Assembly: GCF_023229025.1 (NCBI RefSeq)
Contig: NZ_JALOAA010000002.1
Span: forward strand, 39,334-103,333
Source of the DNA: Sulfurimonas sp.
GTDB taxonomy: Bacteria; Campylobacterota; Campylobacteria; Campylobacterales; Sulfurimonadaceae
DNA: 64,000 bases
Reading direction: 5' to 3'
The notes beneath the pieces were generated by a model that saw nothing but the letters and a program-made list of their open reading frames with translations, was not told where the DNA came from and ran no database searches. Made by a program: the position numbers and the translations under genes. Shown in pieces: positions 53,477 to 62,595 of the stretch. The first letter of the stretch is position 1; each line of letters starts with the position of its first letter.

Positions 53477-53556
53477 TTATGACTCAACTTTACACTCTCA
53501 ACTTCAATAACACCATACTTTTACGCAGTTTTTTGACTTTCTAGAGAGTTTAAAAA

Positions 53557-53596
53557 CTATGTTAATAAAACTTAATAATTTTAACATAGCTTTTTT
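53557..53596 (+). terminator. Rho-independent terminator downstream of the chemoreceptor gene
   Basis: CTATGTTAA (53557-53565) and TTAACATAG (53581-53589) form a 9-bp stem followed by CTTTTTT. A third CTATGTTAA lies just after (53597). It ends the chemoreceptor transcript before the convergent Fic pseudogene. Confidence 0.75.
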
Positions 53597-53606
53597 CTAT
53601 GTTAAA

Positions 53607-54391
53607 CTAAATGCCTTTTTGTAACATAGCGAATAGTTGAGAATTAACAAAATATTTACTGTTTTTTATTTGGATACTTTTTATTATTTCAAGCTGTTGC
53701 AATTCTTTTAAATATTTTGATGCTGTTTGCCTAGTAATACCCAATTTATCAACCAAAAAATCAATTTTTGTATAAGGGTGCATAAACAAAATTTCAATCA
53801 AATCTTTACTATAAATTTTAGGTAGTTTCTCTTTTACCTCTTTATTTTTGATGATATATCTACTTAAGTAAAGAATAGGAATATCTAGTAAATCTTTTAA
53901 GATGAGGTACAAGATATTTATAATCCGTCCCGTTCTTCCGTTGCCATCATAAAAAGGATGAATACTCTCAAACTGATAATGAATAATTGCCATATTTACA
54001 AGCGGGTCGTTGTCGTTTGGCTCGTTAATAAATTTTTCAAGATTGTCTAAAAGGGCTTGAATAGTCTCATTATCTTGCGGTGGAGTAAAGACTACTGCTC
54101 CAGTCTGTGCATTTTTAAGATTTGCACCTCTTTAGCTTGATTGGTTATATTTGACATGTCAATACTCGCACGGTAAAGCTCATCATGAGTAGTGATGATA
54201 TTTTCAATCTCACTACTGTCTTTAGCCTCTTGCAAAACCAGAGAGTTTATCAAAATAGCTTGGTTGGGAATAATCTTGGCAACACCATTTAGTTTTGCTA
54301 AAGCTCTATTTGCAGAGATGGTTTTTTTGAGTACTTTTGTTGTTTCTATGGTTTGGTTTAGTGGTAAGATTTTTGGGATGAACTCTGTCAT
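53607..54391 (-). pseudogene. Fic-family protein gene broken by an internal deletion and frameshift
   Basis: The N-terminal frame (from ATG 54391 with GGAG upstream) encodes the Fic N-terminal domain with the self-inhibitory SSEIEN (SxxxEN) motif and stops at 54092. The C-terminal frame holds NLKNAQTGAVVFTPPQDNET, the intact catalytic HPFYDGNGRTGR and a winged helix (LGITRQTASKYLKEL). About 50 residues that normally link them are missing, and the frames differ, so one intact ~300-residue AMP-transferase cannot be made. The join lies near AAAGAGGTGCA at about 54117. Confidence 0.85.
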
Positions 54392-54481
54392 TTTAGTTTT
54401 ATCTCCGCTGATTAGCATAGCTAAAATTGTACCTAAATTTATTTGATTAATTTTTCATAGTTTTAAGTTTCAAACACTTAG

Positions 54482-54910
54482 TTAAGCTTCATCTGGTGTG
54501 CACTCTCTCATAATCTTTCTCCAGTCGGTATCAAACCTCTTTTTTACAAAAGCTTTGTGATGAGGTACCGTGCATTTCGAGCAGTCCTGATGGATTGCTC
54601 CGCCGCTTGCAAGTTTTGAGCCGTTGTTTATGTCACATTTGCTGAGTATTTTGATTTTGTTGTACTCACCCAATCCTTCATCGTTGAATCTAAAATGCGG
54701 ACATCCGCAGAGGTAGCAGTTTAGTTTTTCGATGTCATGACACTTTACCGGCTCTTTATATAGAGGACAAAAATCATTCTCCTCTTTTACCATGTTCTCA
54801 AAATCAAAATACTCTATTATTTCATCTTCGCCATAACCGCGTGCCAACAGCTTATCTACAATCTTTTTATGTTTATCTGCATGTTCATTAAACCATTCTG
54901 TATAACTCAT
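54482..54910 (-). CDS. Cysteine-rich small-domain protein coupled to ycaO
   Basis: The 142-residue protein has a helical N-terminus (~1-45) and a metal-binding domain of the Cys-rich small-domain type (PF04071-like): FCPLYKEPVKCHDIEKLNCY, CGCPHFRF, KCDINNGSKL and QDCSKCTVPHHK. Its eight Cys and two His suggest one or more metal sites. It overlaps ycaO by four bases and ends the btu-ycaO operon. Its job is unknown. Confidence 0.72.
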   Translation of the reverse strand: MSYTEWFNEHADKHKKIVDKLLARGYGEDEIIEYFDFENMVKEENDFCPLYKEPVKCHDIEKLNCYLCGCPHFRFNDEGLGEYNKIKILSKCDINNGSKLASGGAIHQDCSKCTVPHHKAFVKKRFDTDWRKIMRECTPDEA

Positions 54911-56529
54911 AAAATCATACTCCTTTTTTTAAGTTCAAGTCTGTCGTACATATCTAGCATATTATGATAATCGGCATGAAGCGTTGTATCTATTAAAAAC
55001 TCTTCTCCGTTTAAAATGTTTAGCGCTCTTTGCACCATAATTTGCGAAAAAATAGTAAAAAGTCCCTCTTTGTGCTCCTCAAAATCAAGCTCTGCTTCTT
55101 GCATGTGAATAAGTTCGGCAATAATGTGCCCCAGTTTGTTGCCCGAGTACTCTAAAATCTCTCTTGCTTCTTCACTATCGTCCAAAAGCAGATGGATTTG
55201 TGCTTTAAACTCTGCCATTGTAAAGTTGTTTTGAAATATAACACCTATATATTTCTCCATGCTAAGCGAATCATCAAGGGAGCAGATAGCATCTAAAATA
55301 TCTTCTGGGTCATATTCTCTAAAGTTTAAAACCATATCCCGAATGGTTTTTGCGCTGTTTTTGTTGTTGTAGAGTAGATCTTGCATCGGGTAAACTTCAG
55401 AAATACTCGGAATAAGAATCTGACATGAGTAAAAACCCAGATAGTTGTAGTGGCGGGTATAAATCTCCTTGCCCATTTTATTTGCAATATTTATCAAAAA
55501 ATCAAACTCATCATCTATGCTATTTGAGTTATATCTCCACGGAGAAAACTCAAAGCTCTTTTTTGCGCTTAAAAATCCAAATCCTAGTTTTCCGTTTGAG
55601 TCCACAAAGTGCGATTCAAGGTTAAAGCCATCGGCAACTATGCTCATGTCAAATGTTGGAACTTCAAATGCATCAAGTTCATCTATGTTTCGCCCTTGCA
55701 TAAGCTCCGTCATGGTACGCTCTAGACTCACTTCCAAAATAGGGTGTGCGCCAAAAGATACAAAAAGTGTTGAGTTTTTAGGGTTTATGAGTGAGATGGC
55801 AGTTACCGGAAACTCCCCGCCAAGCGAGGCATCAAGCACTTCGACAATATAACCTTCACCTCGAAGAGCCTCTAAGTCGCTGCTAACTCTCTTAAAAGAG
55901 CTTATAATCTCATCAGGAAATTTTGGCAGAGCATAGCCGTTTTTTATAATCTCCAGTTTAACGTAGCGCTCGTAAATTTCACTAAGTGCCTGAATTTGAG
56001 CCTCTTTTGGTGTATTACCGGTTGCTAGACCATTACTTACATAGAGGTTGCTTAGGACGTTTAGCGGAAAAAATACCTCTGTTTTATCACTCTGTTTTAC
56101 AAATGGCAGAGTAAGTATCTTGTCAAAAAGGTCACTGTTGTAGTCAACAAAATCCTCATCGCTTAGCTCCCCATCAACGTCATAGATACTCAAAAGCTCT
56201 TCATTTAGATACGCTCCGCCAAACTCAAAGAGCTTCTCATCAGGATAATATTTACGCTCTGGAAGATAAAAGTCTATAAAAAAGTTGTTTGTCTGAAGCC
56301 TCTCTATATATTCGCCCAAAGCACTCGCCGTTGAAGCTTCCGCAAGGACTCCTTTGCCGTTTGAGTAGATATGCCTTGGTGCTTCTGCGGAGCTTAGATT
56401 TACTGAGTAGCAGTTTTGCAGAGGGTGTTTTTGTTGTGAAAAGTATACTTGGCATCCGACATCCGCGAGAACTTTTTGCATTTTTGAGATCGACTCCTCT
56501 AGCGGAGCCGTTTTTGATAAGATATTCAC
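54907..56529 (-). CDS. ycaO: YcaO-domain protein, E. coli YcaO type
   Basis: The 540-residue protein aligns along its length with E. coli YcaO from memory: NGKGVLAEASTASALGEYIE (~53), YVSNGLATGNTPKEAQIQAL (~170), SFGAHPILEVSLERTMTELM (~255) and a C-terminal TPR-like helical region (~420-540). YcaO enzymes use ATP to activate amide carbonyls; the E. coli protein aids RimO in methylthiolation of ribosomal protein S12. Here it overlaps btuC by four bases and the Cys-rich gene by four, so it is translated with an uptake system. Confidence 0.88.
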   Translation of the reverse strand: MNILSKTAPLEESISKMQKVLADVGCQVYFSQQKHPLQNCYSVNLSSAEAPRHIYSNGKGVLAEASTASALGEYIERLQTNNFFIDFYLPERKYYPDEKLFEFGGAYLNEELLSIYDVDGELSDEDFVDYNSDLFDKILTLPFVKQSDKTEVFFPLNVLSNLYVSNGLATGNTPKEAQIQALSEIYERYVKLEIIKNGYALPKFPDEIISSFKRVSSDLEALRGEGYIVEVLDASLGGEFPVTAISLINPKNSTLFVSFGAHPILEVSLERTMTELMQGRNIDELDAFEVPTFDMSIVADGFNLESHFVDSNGKLGFGFLSAKKSFEFSPWRYNSNSIDDEFDFLINIANKMGKEIYTRHYNYLGFYSCQILIPSISEVYPMQDLLYNNKNSAKTIRDMVLNFREYDPEDILDAICSLDDSLSMEKYIGVIFQNNFTMAEFKAQIHLLLDDSEEAREILEYSGNKLGHIIAELIHMQEAELDFEEHKEGLFTIFSQIMVQRALNILNGEEFLIDTTLHADYHNMLDMYDRLELKKRSMIL

Positions 56530-57488
56530 TGTTTTTTCCTAATAATTAGATATATAAAAAACGGTCCGCCTATAAGTGCGGTCACTATTCCGATGGGCAG
56601 TTCACTCTGAGTAGATAGTGCTCTTGTTATTGTGTCACAAAAAACCAAAAAAAGTCCCCCAAAAAGAGCTGTTTTTATAATTCGTCTGTTTATTGTCGAA
56701 GGATGAAGTTTTGCGACTATATGTGGGGTAATAAGCCCTACAAAGCCGATAGGTCCGCTGATACTTACAAGTATGCCGATAGCAAAAGAGGAGAGAAGAA
56801 GAAGTAAGTGAGTCACTTTTTTAGTATCGACTCCTTTTAGTTTTGCACTCTCATCCGAAATACCTAAGAGCTGAAGTTCAAAGCGGTACATGTAGAGGAG
56901 ACTAAGTAAAAGAGCAGCTATAAAACCTACTATAATAGGGCTTTGCCATCCTATTGTGGAGAGGGAGCCCATGGTAAAGCGGATAAGCATATCGTTTTGC
57001 ATAGCACTTCCTAGATAAAAGATTATCATAAGTGCAGCAGTATAAAAGAGTGAGAGTGCAATTCCAAGCAGCAGAAGCGACTCATGATGAGCATTTTTAA
57101 GAAACTTTGAGAGATAAAGAAGCAAAAATACACTAAATAGTGCTCCAAAAAAGCCAAAGAGATGAATAGCTGTTATACCAAAAAAGAGACTCCCTAATCC
57201 CAACTTTATGGCAACGCCTGCCCCTAAAACAGCGCCGCTTGAAACTCCAAGCGTGTAGGGTGTCATAAGTGCGTTGCGAAAGAGAGTTTGAAAAAGAAGC
57301 CCGCAGAGAGAGAGGATTACACCTGCAAAAAAGGCGAACAAAACACGCGGCACTCTGAGCTCAAAAAATATACTAGAATCAAGGGTAGAGAGGTCTGAAA
57401 TTTTGTTTATATCAAGCTCTGCGGAGCCGATAAACGGCGAGAGTATAAAAACAGAGCCAAGAAAAAACCATACCAAATATCTACTCAT
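56526..57488 (-). CDS. btuC: FecCD/BtuC-type ABC transporter permease
   Basis: The 320-residue protein has about ten membrane helices and the FecCD motifs: RVPRVLFAFFAGVILSLCGL (~48), TPYTLGVSSGAVLGAG (~76), and SISGPIGFVGLITPHIVAKL (~241), the ATPase-coupling loop. It imports a corrinoid or metal chelate. It overlaps the ATPase gene by eight bases and ycaO by four. Confidence 0.87.
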   Translation of the reverse strand: MSRYLVWFFLGSVFILSPFIGSAELDINKISDLSTLDSSIFFELRVPRVLFAFFAGVILSLCGLLFQTLFRNALMTPYTLGVSSGAVLGAGVAIKLGLGSLFFGITAIHLFGFFGALFSVFLLLYLSKFLKNAHHESLLLLGIALSLFYTAALMIIFYLGSAMQNDMLIRFTMGSLSTIGWQSPIIVGFIAALLLSLLYMYRFELQLLGISDESAKLKGVDTKKVTHLLLLLSSFAIGILVSISGPIGFVGLITPHIVAKLHPSTINRRIIKTALFGGLFLVFCDTITRALSTQSELPIGIVTALIGGPFFIYLIIRKKQ

Positions 57489-58206
57489 ACTTTACCGCCA
57501 GCGAGTGAAATTCAACTCCCCAAAGCTCTTTTAAAACCTCATCATCAAAAAAATCTCTTCCGTAGGGATACGCTTTTTTCTCTTTTATAAAAGCAATCGG
57601 GCTATCAACATAACATGCAAGGTGCAAATCATGCGTAATAAGGATAACTTGATGAGTCTCTTTGAGCTTTTTTATATACGAAGCAATAATTTTTGAGTTG
57701 TATGGGTCAAGATTTGCAGTCGGCTCATCAAAGATAATGATTTTGCTCTCTTGAGCAAGTGCGGCTGCAATGAGAGAGAGCTGCCCTTCGCCGGAGCTCA
57801 AAGAGACAAGAGTATGCTCTTTTAGATGTGTGAGATTTAAAAGATCTATCTTCTGTAGGGCTATCTCTTTATCTTTAAGAGAGTAGTCAAGGAAGCTTTT
57901 TTTATGCGCAAATCTTCCTAGAAGAACGAACTCCTCGAGTGTTATAAATGAGTCGTAAACATCTAGTTTAGTAGGAATATAAGAGATGCTTTTTGCCATT
58001 TGCTGCATTGTCAACTCTTTAATATCTACTTTATCTATTAGTATCTCCCCATCATACTTTAACAAACCGCATATAGAGCGAGCAAGGGTGCTTTTGCCGG
58101 AGCCGTTTGCACCGAGAATAGTTAAGTGCTCATCTATCTTTATGTTAATATTTTCTAAAACAGCATCATTAAAGTAGCCGCATGAGAGGGATTTTAACTC
58201 AATCAT
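57481..58206 (-). CDS. btuD: ABC transporter ATPase of the BtuD/FecE type
   Basis: The 241-residue protein has Walker A ILGANGSGKSTLARSI (~31), Q-loop, signature LSSGEGQLSLIAAALAQ (SSGE-x-Q-like), Walker B KIIIFDEPTANLDP (~157) and switch LITHDL. It powers the adjacent permease. The signature is LSSGEGQ rather than LSGGQ, as in BtuD. It overlaps both neighbours by four to eight bases. Confidence 0.88.
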   Translation of the reverse strand: MIELKSLSCGYFNDAVLENINIKIDEHLTILGANGSGKSTLARSICGLLKYDGEILIDKVDIKELTMQQMAKSISYIPTKLDVYDSFITLEEFVLLGRFAHKKSFLDYSLKDKEIALQKIDLLNLTHLKEHTLVSLSSGEGQLSLIAAALAQESKIIIFDEPTANLDPYNSKIIASYIKKLKETHQVILITHDLHLACYVDSPIAFIKEKKAYPYGRDFFDDEVLKELWGVEFHSLAVKYE

Positions 58207-59015
58207 CTGCTCATCTCAAGGCAGAGCCGCTCTATAGTCAGAGCCACTCTGTGTGAGGGGATATTTATATAACTCTCCTCTACAATCGTTATGCGGGCAT
58301 TTTTGCTTGCGTTAGTTGGAAGCAGGTGCCATGCAAGGAGTGCTTTTTCTTTATCAACAAGGCTGTTTGAGGCTTCTGAGTGGAGTATTATTATCTGATC
58401 AGGATTAAGTGCAATAACATTTTCATAACCTAAAACAGGTTGGTTAGTTTGGTTAGCACTGTATGCGTTAGTGTTGCCGCAAAGCGTGATTATGTCGTCA
58501 AAAAGGATATTTTTACCAGCTATATAGATACCGCTTCTTAAATCTTCATGTAACCCGTAAACTATCATGACTTTATGCGGAGTTTTACTTCTTTTGGCAT
58601 TTTTTATCGCCTTATCTATCTGTTGAATCAACTCTTTTGAGGCTACATTTAATTCGCTAGAGAGTTCTGTTATTGCTCTTTTTATATCATCAATACTCTG
58701 AAGTTTGAGCATCAATGTTTTAATCTTAAATCTTTTTAGTTTCTCTAAGGTTGCATGATTAAAATCTTGTCCAATTACTAAAGTAGGAGAGAGTGCTATG
58801 ATTTTTTCTAAGTTTGGGCTTGAGTAATTACCTATGATGGGCAAAGTTTGAGCCTCTTTTGGATAGAGTGAATACTCACTTGTAGCTACCAAATCATCGC
58901 CTCTATCAAGCGCATAAACTATCTCCGTAACAGAGGGGCTAAGGGAGACGATTCTCTCATTAGCACCCAAAGAGAGTATAAAAAAGAGTGTAATAAAAAT
59001 AGTTTTTATACTCAC
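58203..59015 (-). CDS. btuF: BtuF-type periplasmic binding protein
   Basis: The 270-residue protein has a signal peptide (~1-17) and the BtuF-like start RIVSLSPSVTEIVYALDRGD, then SEYSLYPKEAQTLPIIGNYS and SPTLVIG, as in cobalamin binding proteins. A long helix connects the two lobes (~115-140). It captures its ligand in the periplasm for BtuCD. It starts ten bases after the TonB-receptor stop. Confidence 0.85.
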   Translation of the reverse strand: MSIKTIFITLFFILSLGANERIVSLSPSVTEIVYALDRGDDLVATSEYSLYPKEAQTLPIIGNYSSPNLEKIIALSPTLVIGQDFNHATLEKLKRFKIKTLMLKLQSIDDIKRAITELSSELNVASKELIQQIDKAIKNAKRSKTPHKVMIVYGLHEDLRSGIYIAGKNILFDDIITLCGNTNAYSANQTNQPVLGYENVIALNPDQIIILHSEASNSLVDKEKALLAWHLLPTNASKNARITIVEESYINIPSHRVALTIERLCLEMSR

Positions 59016-59024
59016 GTCATATCC

Positions 59025-60929
59025 TTAGAGTTTTAGTTTAAATCCGGCTACCGCAGTGGTTGTAAAATTTATAGGGTAGATAGCATCGTCTTCTATCCAT
59101 AAGCCGTTTTTCCGGTTAAAGAGATTGTTTATTTTAGCAAAAAGTTCTAAATTATCTTTTGTGTAGCTTATTGATATGTCCGTACTCTCGTAAGCTTCTT
59201 GCTTTTGAGCAAAGTTATTATTAAAGTCACTCGCCGCATATGCCTCTGAGCGGTAAACTTGAGTAACAGCAAGAGTAATATTTTTGCTTGGAAGATAGTT
59301 TATGGTTGCTTTTATATTGTGGTCTGAGACACCCGGTAAATCATTGCCTGAAAAATCTTCGCCACTGTCAATCTCTTCATCTATCTTTGCTTGAATATAG
59401 TTATAGTTAAGCACTACATTAAACTTATCTGTCATTAGCCATTTGTCATAAATATCGAGACCATATTTATGTGATTTGTCTATATTTGTATTTTTAGAGT
59501 TTATATAAGTAGGGTCACTATAGTAGTAGATTTCATCTTCTAAATCAACATAAAAAATTGAAATTTTTAATTTGTTATTGGGTCTGATATAGTTGAATCC
59601 AAGCGTAAAACTATCTGTTTTCATCGGATTTATAAAGCCGTTAAATGCCCCTCCGTAATCGAAAAATCTATCAATATCCGGAGCCTGATATGCATGAGCG
59701 TAGTTTATAAAAATAGATTTCTCTTTATCAAAAGTATAGTTATAGCCAAGTTCTGCGCCATAAAGCGAATGTTCATCTTTAAGTGATTTAGTAGAGTCTT
59801 TATAATCATAAGAGATTGTTTCATATCTGTAACCCGCTTTTATAGAGTGGTTGTCAAACTCTAGATTACTCATAAAAAAAGCTGCAAGATTCTCCTTGCC
59901 TGTCTCATTTGCGTAAGCTGTTCGTTCTCCATCAAAAGCGTCAATACCGGCAACAATCATCATATTTTCACTCTCATACTCAAAAGTAGTTCTTGCAGAG
60001 TTGTAAACATAGTCTGAGATCGATGAGTAGGTTATATAGTTAGATTTTTTCTCCTCACGGCTGATATCGATATTTAAAGATAATTGGTTATCAAAATAGT
60101 AGCTTAATCCCCCATTTACTGCATCTGTATCAAACTCTTGCTCTGTTGCACTCCCGCTAGCTCCCACTTGCGACGGGTCATCATTATACTCATCAAGTGT
60201 TAAATAACCACCGTAGATGACAGCAGTTCTTGCAAACGATACGCCTGCTCTTAGCTCTAAGGCATCAATAGGAATATATGCTATGTTAAGCGTACCTGTT
60301 GTTAGAGAACTCTCATCTTTATCCCCTTGGCTGTTTATATTTCGAGTTCCGTCACTCTTTTGAGCTTCCCCGCTTGCCGAGATAGAGAGCTTGTCATCGT
60401 TATGTCCAAGATAAAAGGAGCCATCAGCCACGCCATCTGTTCCGCCGTATATAGTTATCTCTTTTGAGCTGCTTCGTTTAGTTGTTATGTTGATGACACC
60501 GGCATTTGCCCCATCTCCGCCAACTACGATTCCGCTGGATTTTATAATCTCTAAACGCTCTATAGAAGCGGGAGAAATCGAACTTAAAAGAGGTTCAACC
60601 ATATCAATATTGTTTATTTTTCTGCCGTTTAGAGTTACTACAATATTTTGATAGCCATCACCGATACCATAGCCTCTTAGGTCTAGCTTTTGGGAGAACG
60701 GATTCCCTGATGACATCGTAATAACTGAAGTCTGCTGATTTAAAAATTCATAAATATTTTGTACATGAGCATTTTGTATATCCTCTGCCGTGTAAACTTC
60801 AACGGCATCAGTCGATCTCAACTCATCTGTTTTTATTGCCGTTGAGGTAATGATTAGAGGTTCTAGCTCAATAGTTTGAGCAACTAATATGCTTGAGAGA
60901 AGCAGTGATAATCCTATTTTTTTTTGCAT
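59025..60929 (-). CDS. btuB: TonB-dependent outer-membrane receptor (BtuB-like)
   Basis: The 634-residue protein has a signal peptide (~1-17), a TonB-box-like segment and plug domain (VEVYTAEDIQNAHVQNIYEF; LDLRGYGIGDGYQNIVVTLN) and a C-terminal barrel ending GFKLKL. Lengths and plug motifs are those of BtuB. With btuF-btuD-btuC downstream it forms one uptake system, most likely for cobalamin or cobinamide that CobU/CobS could then complete. No cobalamin riboswitch is found upstream. Confidence 0.85.
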   Translation of the reverse strand: MQKKIGLSLLLSSILVAQTIELEPLIITSTAIKTDELRSTDAVEVYTAEDIQNAHVQNIYEFLNQQTSVITMSSGNPFSQKLDLRGYGIGDGYQNIVVTLNGRKINNIDMVEPLLSSISPASIERLEIIKSSGIVVGGDGANAGVINITTKRSSSKEITIYGGTDGVADGSFYLGHNDDKLSISASGEAQKSDGTRNINSQGDKDESSLTTGTLNIAYIPIDALELRAGVSFARTAVIYGGYLTLDEYNDDPSQVGASGSATEQEFDTDAVNGGLSYYFDNQLSLNIDISREEKKSNYITYSSISDYVYNSARTTFEYESENMMIVAGIDAFDGERTAYANETGKENLAAFFMSNLEFDNHSIKAGYRYETISYDYKDSTKSLKDEHSLYGAELGYNYTFDKEKSIFINYAHAYQAPDIDRFFDYGGAFNGFINPMKTDSFTLGFNYIRPNNKLKISIFYVDLEDEIYYYSDPTYINSKNTNIDKSHKYGLDIYDKWLMTDKFNVVLNYNYIQAKIDEEIDSGEDFSGNDLPGVSDHNIKATINYLPSKNITLAVTQVYRSEAYAASDFNNNFAQKQEAYESTDISISYTKDNLELFAKINNLFNRKNGLWIEDDAIYPINFTTTAVAGFKLKL

Positions 60930-60950
60930 AGTTTGTATTCCTTTAATTAT

Positions 60951-61018
60951 GTCATCCTGAACTTGATTCAGAATCTAGTGTAATATGTGATTAAAATCTG
61001 AAGCAAGTTCAGAGTGAC
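60951..61018. repeat. Imperfect inverted repeat, REP/MITE-like, before btuB
   Basis: The left arm GTCATCCTGAACTTGATTCA (60951-60970) and the reverse complement of the right arm, GTCACTCTGAACTTGCTTCA, match with few changes. The arms extend a further six bases, with an A/T-rich loop. The element ends at the stop codon of the 50-codon frame 61018-61170 and lies 21 bases from the btuB ATG. GTCATCCTGAACTTG-type sequences are a common dispersed repeat in several phyla. Confidence 0.75.
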
Positions 61019-61170
61019 TATGCAGAAGGAGGCGAGTTGTTTGTTATTTTAAGTGGTTTGCCATCAAGTGTGCAGACAGATACACTCGCAGCTGAGATTT
61101 TTTGTAGGGATATATAGGCTTGAATGGCAGCCAAAGAGAAGTATCTTTTACCAAACCCTTTAGGAATCAT
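61018..61170 (-). CDS. Small ORF upstream of btuB, possible short secreted or metal-related protein
   Basis: This 50-codon frame begins with ATG preceded by AAAAGG at 10 bases and an in-frame stop just upstream. The product, MIPKGFGKRYFSLAAIQAYI and then SLQKISAASVSVCTLDGKPL, ends in TNNSPPSA. The VCTLDGKP segment recalls DUF2946-type small proteins that often precede TonB receptors. It is on the btuB strand. It could also be chance; only frame, ribosome site and context support it. Confidence 0.4.
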   Translation of the reverse strand: MIPKGFGKRYFSLAAIQAYISLQKISAASVSVCTLDGKPLKITNNSPPSA

Positions 61171-61230
61171 CTATGTAAGCCTTTTTAATTTTTCGCAATT
61201 ATAACTAAAAAGTTAGATAAAATTGTAGTT

Positions 61231-62556
61231 ATGAAACTATCACATTTAAAGCAAATTACCGCTTATTTACAAAATTTTAAAAAAATTTCTGCTATCTACC
61301 GCGTAAGCGATACCATTGTAAAGGTCGCTTTTGACAGGGATGATGAACTTTACTTTGAGATGCAACGCTCAAACTCTAAAATATTTAAATGCGCTTCTTA
61401 TGCCCGCTCAAAAGTATATAACGCACCCTTTGACGTGCTTTTGGCAAAACGCTTTAACCGCGCAAATATCCTACATGTAGAGCTTTTTGGAGGCGATAAA
61501 ATAGTAAGATTTAAAACCTCGGTAGCTTCTGCTTACAAAGAGGAGATTACATACTTGCAGTTTGAGTTTACCGGAAAGTACACGAATGTTATTATCCTTG
61601 ATGAGAATGAGATAGTACTTGAAGCGCTTCGTCATGTTGATATATTTTCATCTTTTCGTGAAGTTAGAGTCGGACAGAAACTCTTGGATGTTCCGCAAGC
61701 TCCTTTTGAGGCAAAAGAGTATCCCCTTGAAGATGTAGAGCAATTTTTATATGATGAGTACGCAAAAGAGATGGATGATAAGCTCTCCTCGCTAAAGAAG
61801 CAAAAAATATCACTTTTAAATAAAAAACTAAAAAAACTGCAGAAGCTTTATGAGAGTTTGGATGATGAGAATGAACTTGAAGCTCAAGCAGCAAAACTGA
61901 ATCACTCTGCTAATCTTCTTTTAGCAAATATGCATAAGATAAAACCATATCAGAGAGTTGTAGAGGTTGAAGATTATGAGGGTAAGAAGGTTAAAATTGA
62001 GCTTCATAAGGAGTTTTCATCAGCCTCTATGATGGCAAATTCTCTTTTTACTAGAAGCAAAAAGGCAAAGCAAAGAGCATCTCATTTACATATAGAGAAG
62101 GAGTCTCTTCTTTCAAAAATGGAGCATATGAGGCTCTTTATCCATACAGTTGAAGAGGCAAAGGATGTCGCAAAAATTCAGCTTCTTTTTCCAAAAAATA
62201 TTCAAACTAAGAGAGTAAAAACAAATGACTCTATCGAGATTTTTTGGGTAGAGGGGTATAAAATAAGTCTCGGCAAAAATGAAAAAGGGAATGTGGAGCT
62301 ACTTCAAAATGCGCGCGCAAAGGATATCTGGTTACATATGAAGGAGAGACCATCAGCGCATGTTATTATCACAACTGATAAACAAAATGTCCCAATGTCT
62401 GTAGTAGAGAGCGCTGCAAGACTGTGTGTGGATTTCACAATGCTTGAAAAAGGGCGCTATTTGGTCGATTATACTCCACGAAGAGAAGTTAGTATCCAAA
62501 ATGATGCTAATGTATTGTATAATAAGTACAAAACAGTTGAGGTTGATACTCGTTAA
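61231..62556 (+). CDS. rqcH: NFACT-family protein (RqcH-like), short form
   Basis: The 441-residue protein has an NFACT-N domain (to ~180, with LQFEFTGKYTNVIILDENE), a charged coiled coil (~185-310, KKQKISLLNKKLKKLQKLYE) and the NFACT-R domain (~335-430; ARAKDIWLHMKERPSAHVII). RqcH binds stalled 50S subunits and adds Ala tails. It is shorter than the ~570-residue Bacillus protein. The Asp-Arg pair needed for tRNA binding in B. subtilis seems to be Asp-Lys (GGDKIVRF). Confidence 0.85.
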   Translation: MKLSHLKQITAYLQNFKKISAIYRVSDTIVKVAFDRDDELYFEMQRSNSKIFKCASYARSKVYNAPFDVLLAKRFNRANILHVELFGGDKIVRFKTSVASAYKEEITYLQFEFTGKYTNVIILDENEIVLEALRHVDIFSSFREVRVGQKLLDVPQAPFEAKEYPLEDVEQFLYDEYAKEMDDKLSSLKKQKISLLNKKLKKLQKLYESLDDENELEAQAAKLNHSANLLLANMHKIKPYQRVVEVEDYEGKKVKIELHKEFSSASMMANSLFTRSKKAKQRASHLHIEKESLLSKMEHMRLFIHTVEEAKDVAKIQLLFPKNIQTKRVKTNDSIEIFWVEGYKISLGKNEKGNVELLQNARAKDIWLHMKERPSAHVIITTDKQNVPMSVVESAARLCVDFTMLEKGRYLVDYTPRREVSIQNDANVLYNKYKTVEVDTR

Positions 62557-62582
62557 TGTTATCACGGTTAGCAAAGATGTTT

Positions 62583-62588
62583 TAGAAT
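62583..62588 (+). promoter_or_regulatory. Putative -10 box (TAGAAT) for the leader RNA and the acidic protein gene
   Basis: TAGAAT follows TTT and lies eight bases before the first hairpin of the structured leader at 62596. The start of transcription would fall close to 62595. CTTCTGC just after it is also found after the purT -10 box. One mismatch from TATAAT. Confidence 0.4.
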
Positions 62589-62595
62589 TACTTCT

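Noticed and set aside
53607..53993. Separate Fic protein starting at an internal ATG
   Set aside because: The frame continues upstream with recognisable Fic sequence and no start; treated as part of one pseudogene with 54092-54391.
60930..61230. Cobalamin riboswitch before btuB
   Set aside because: No B12-box-like AGTCAGGAGACCTGCC or similar on either strand; the region holds an inverted repeat and a small ORF.
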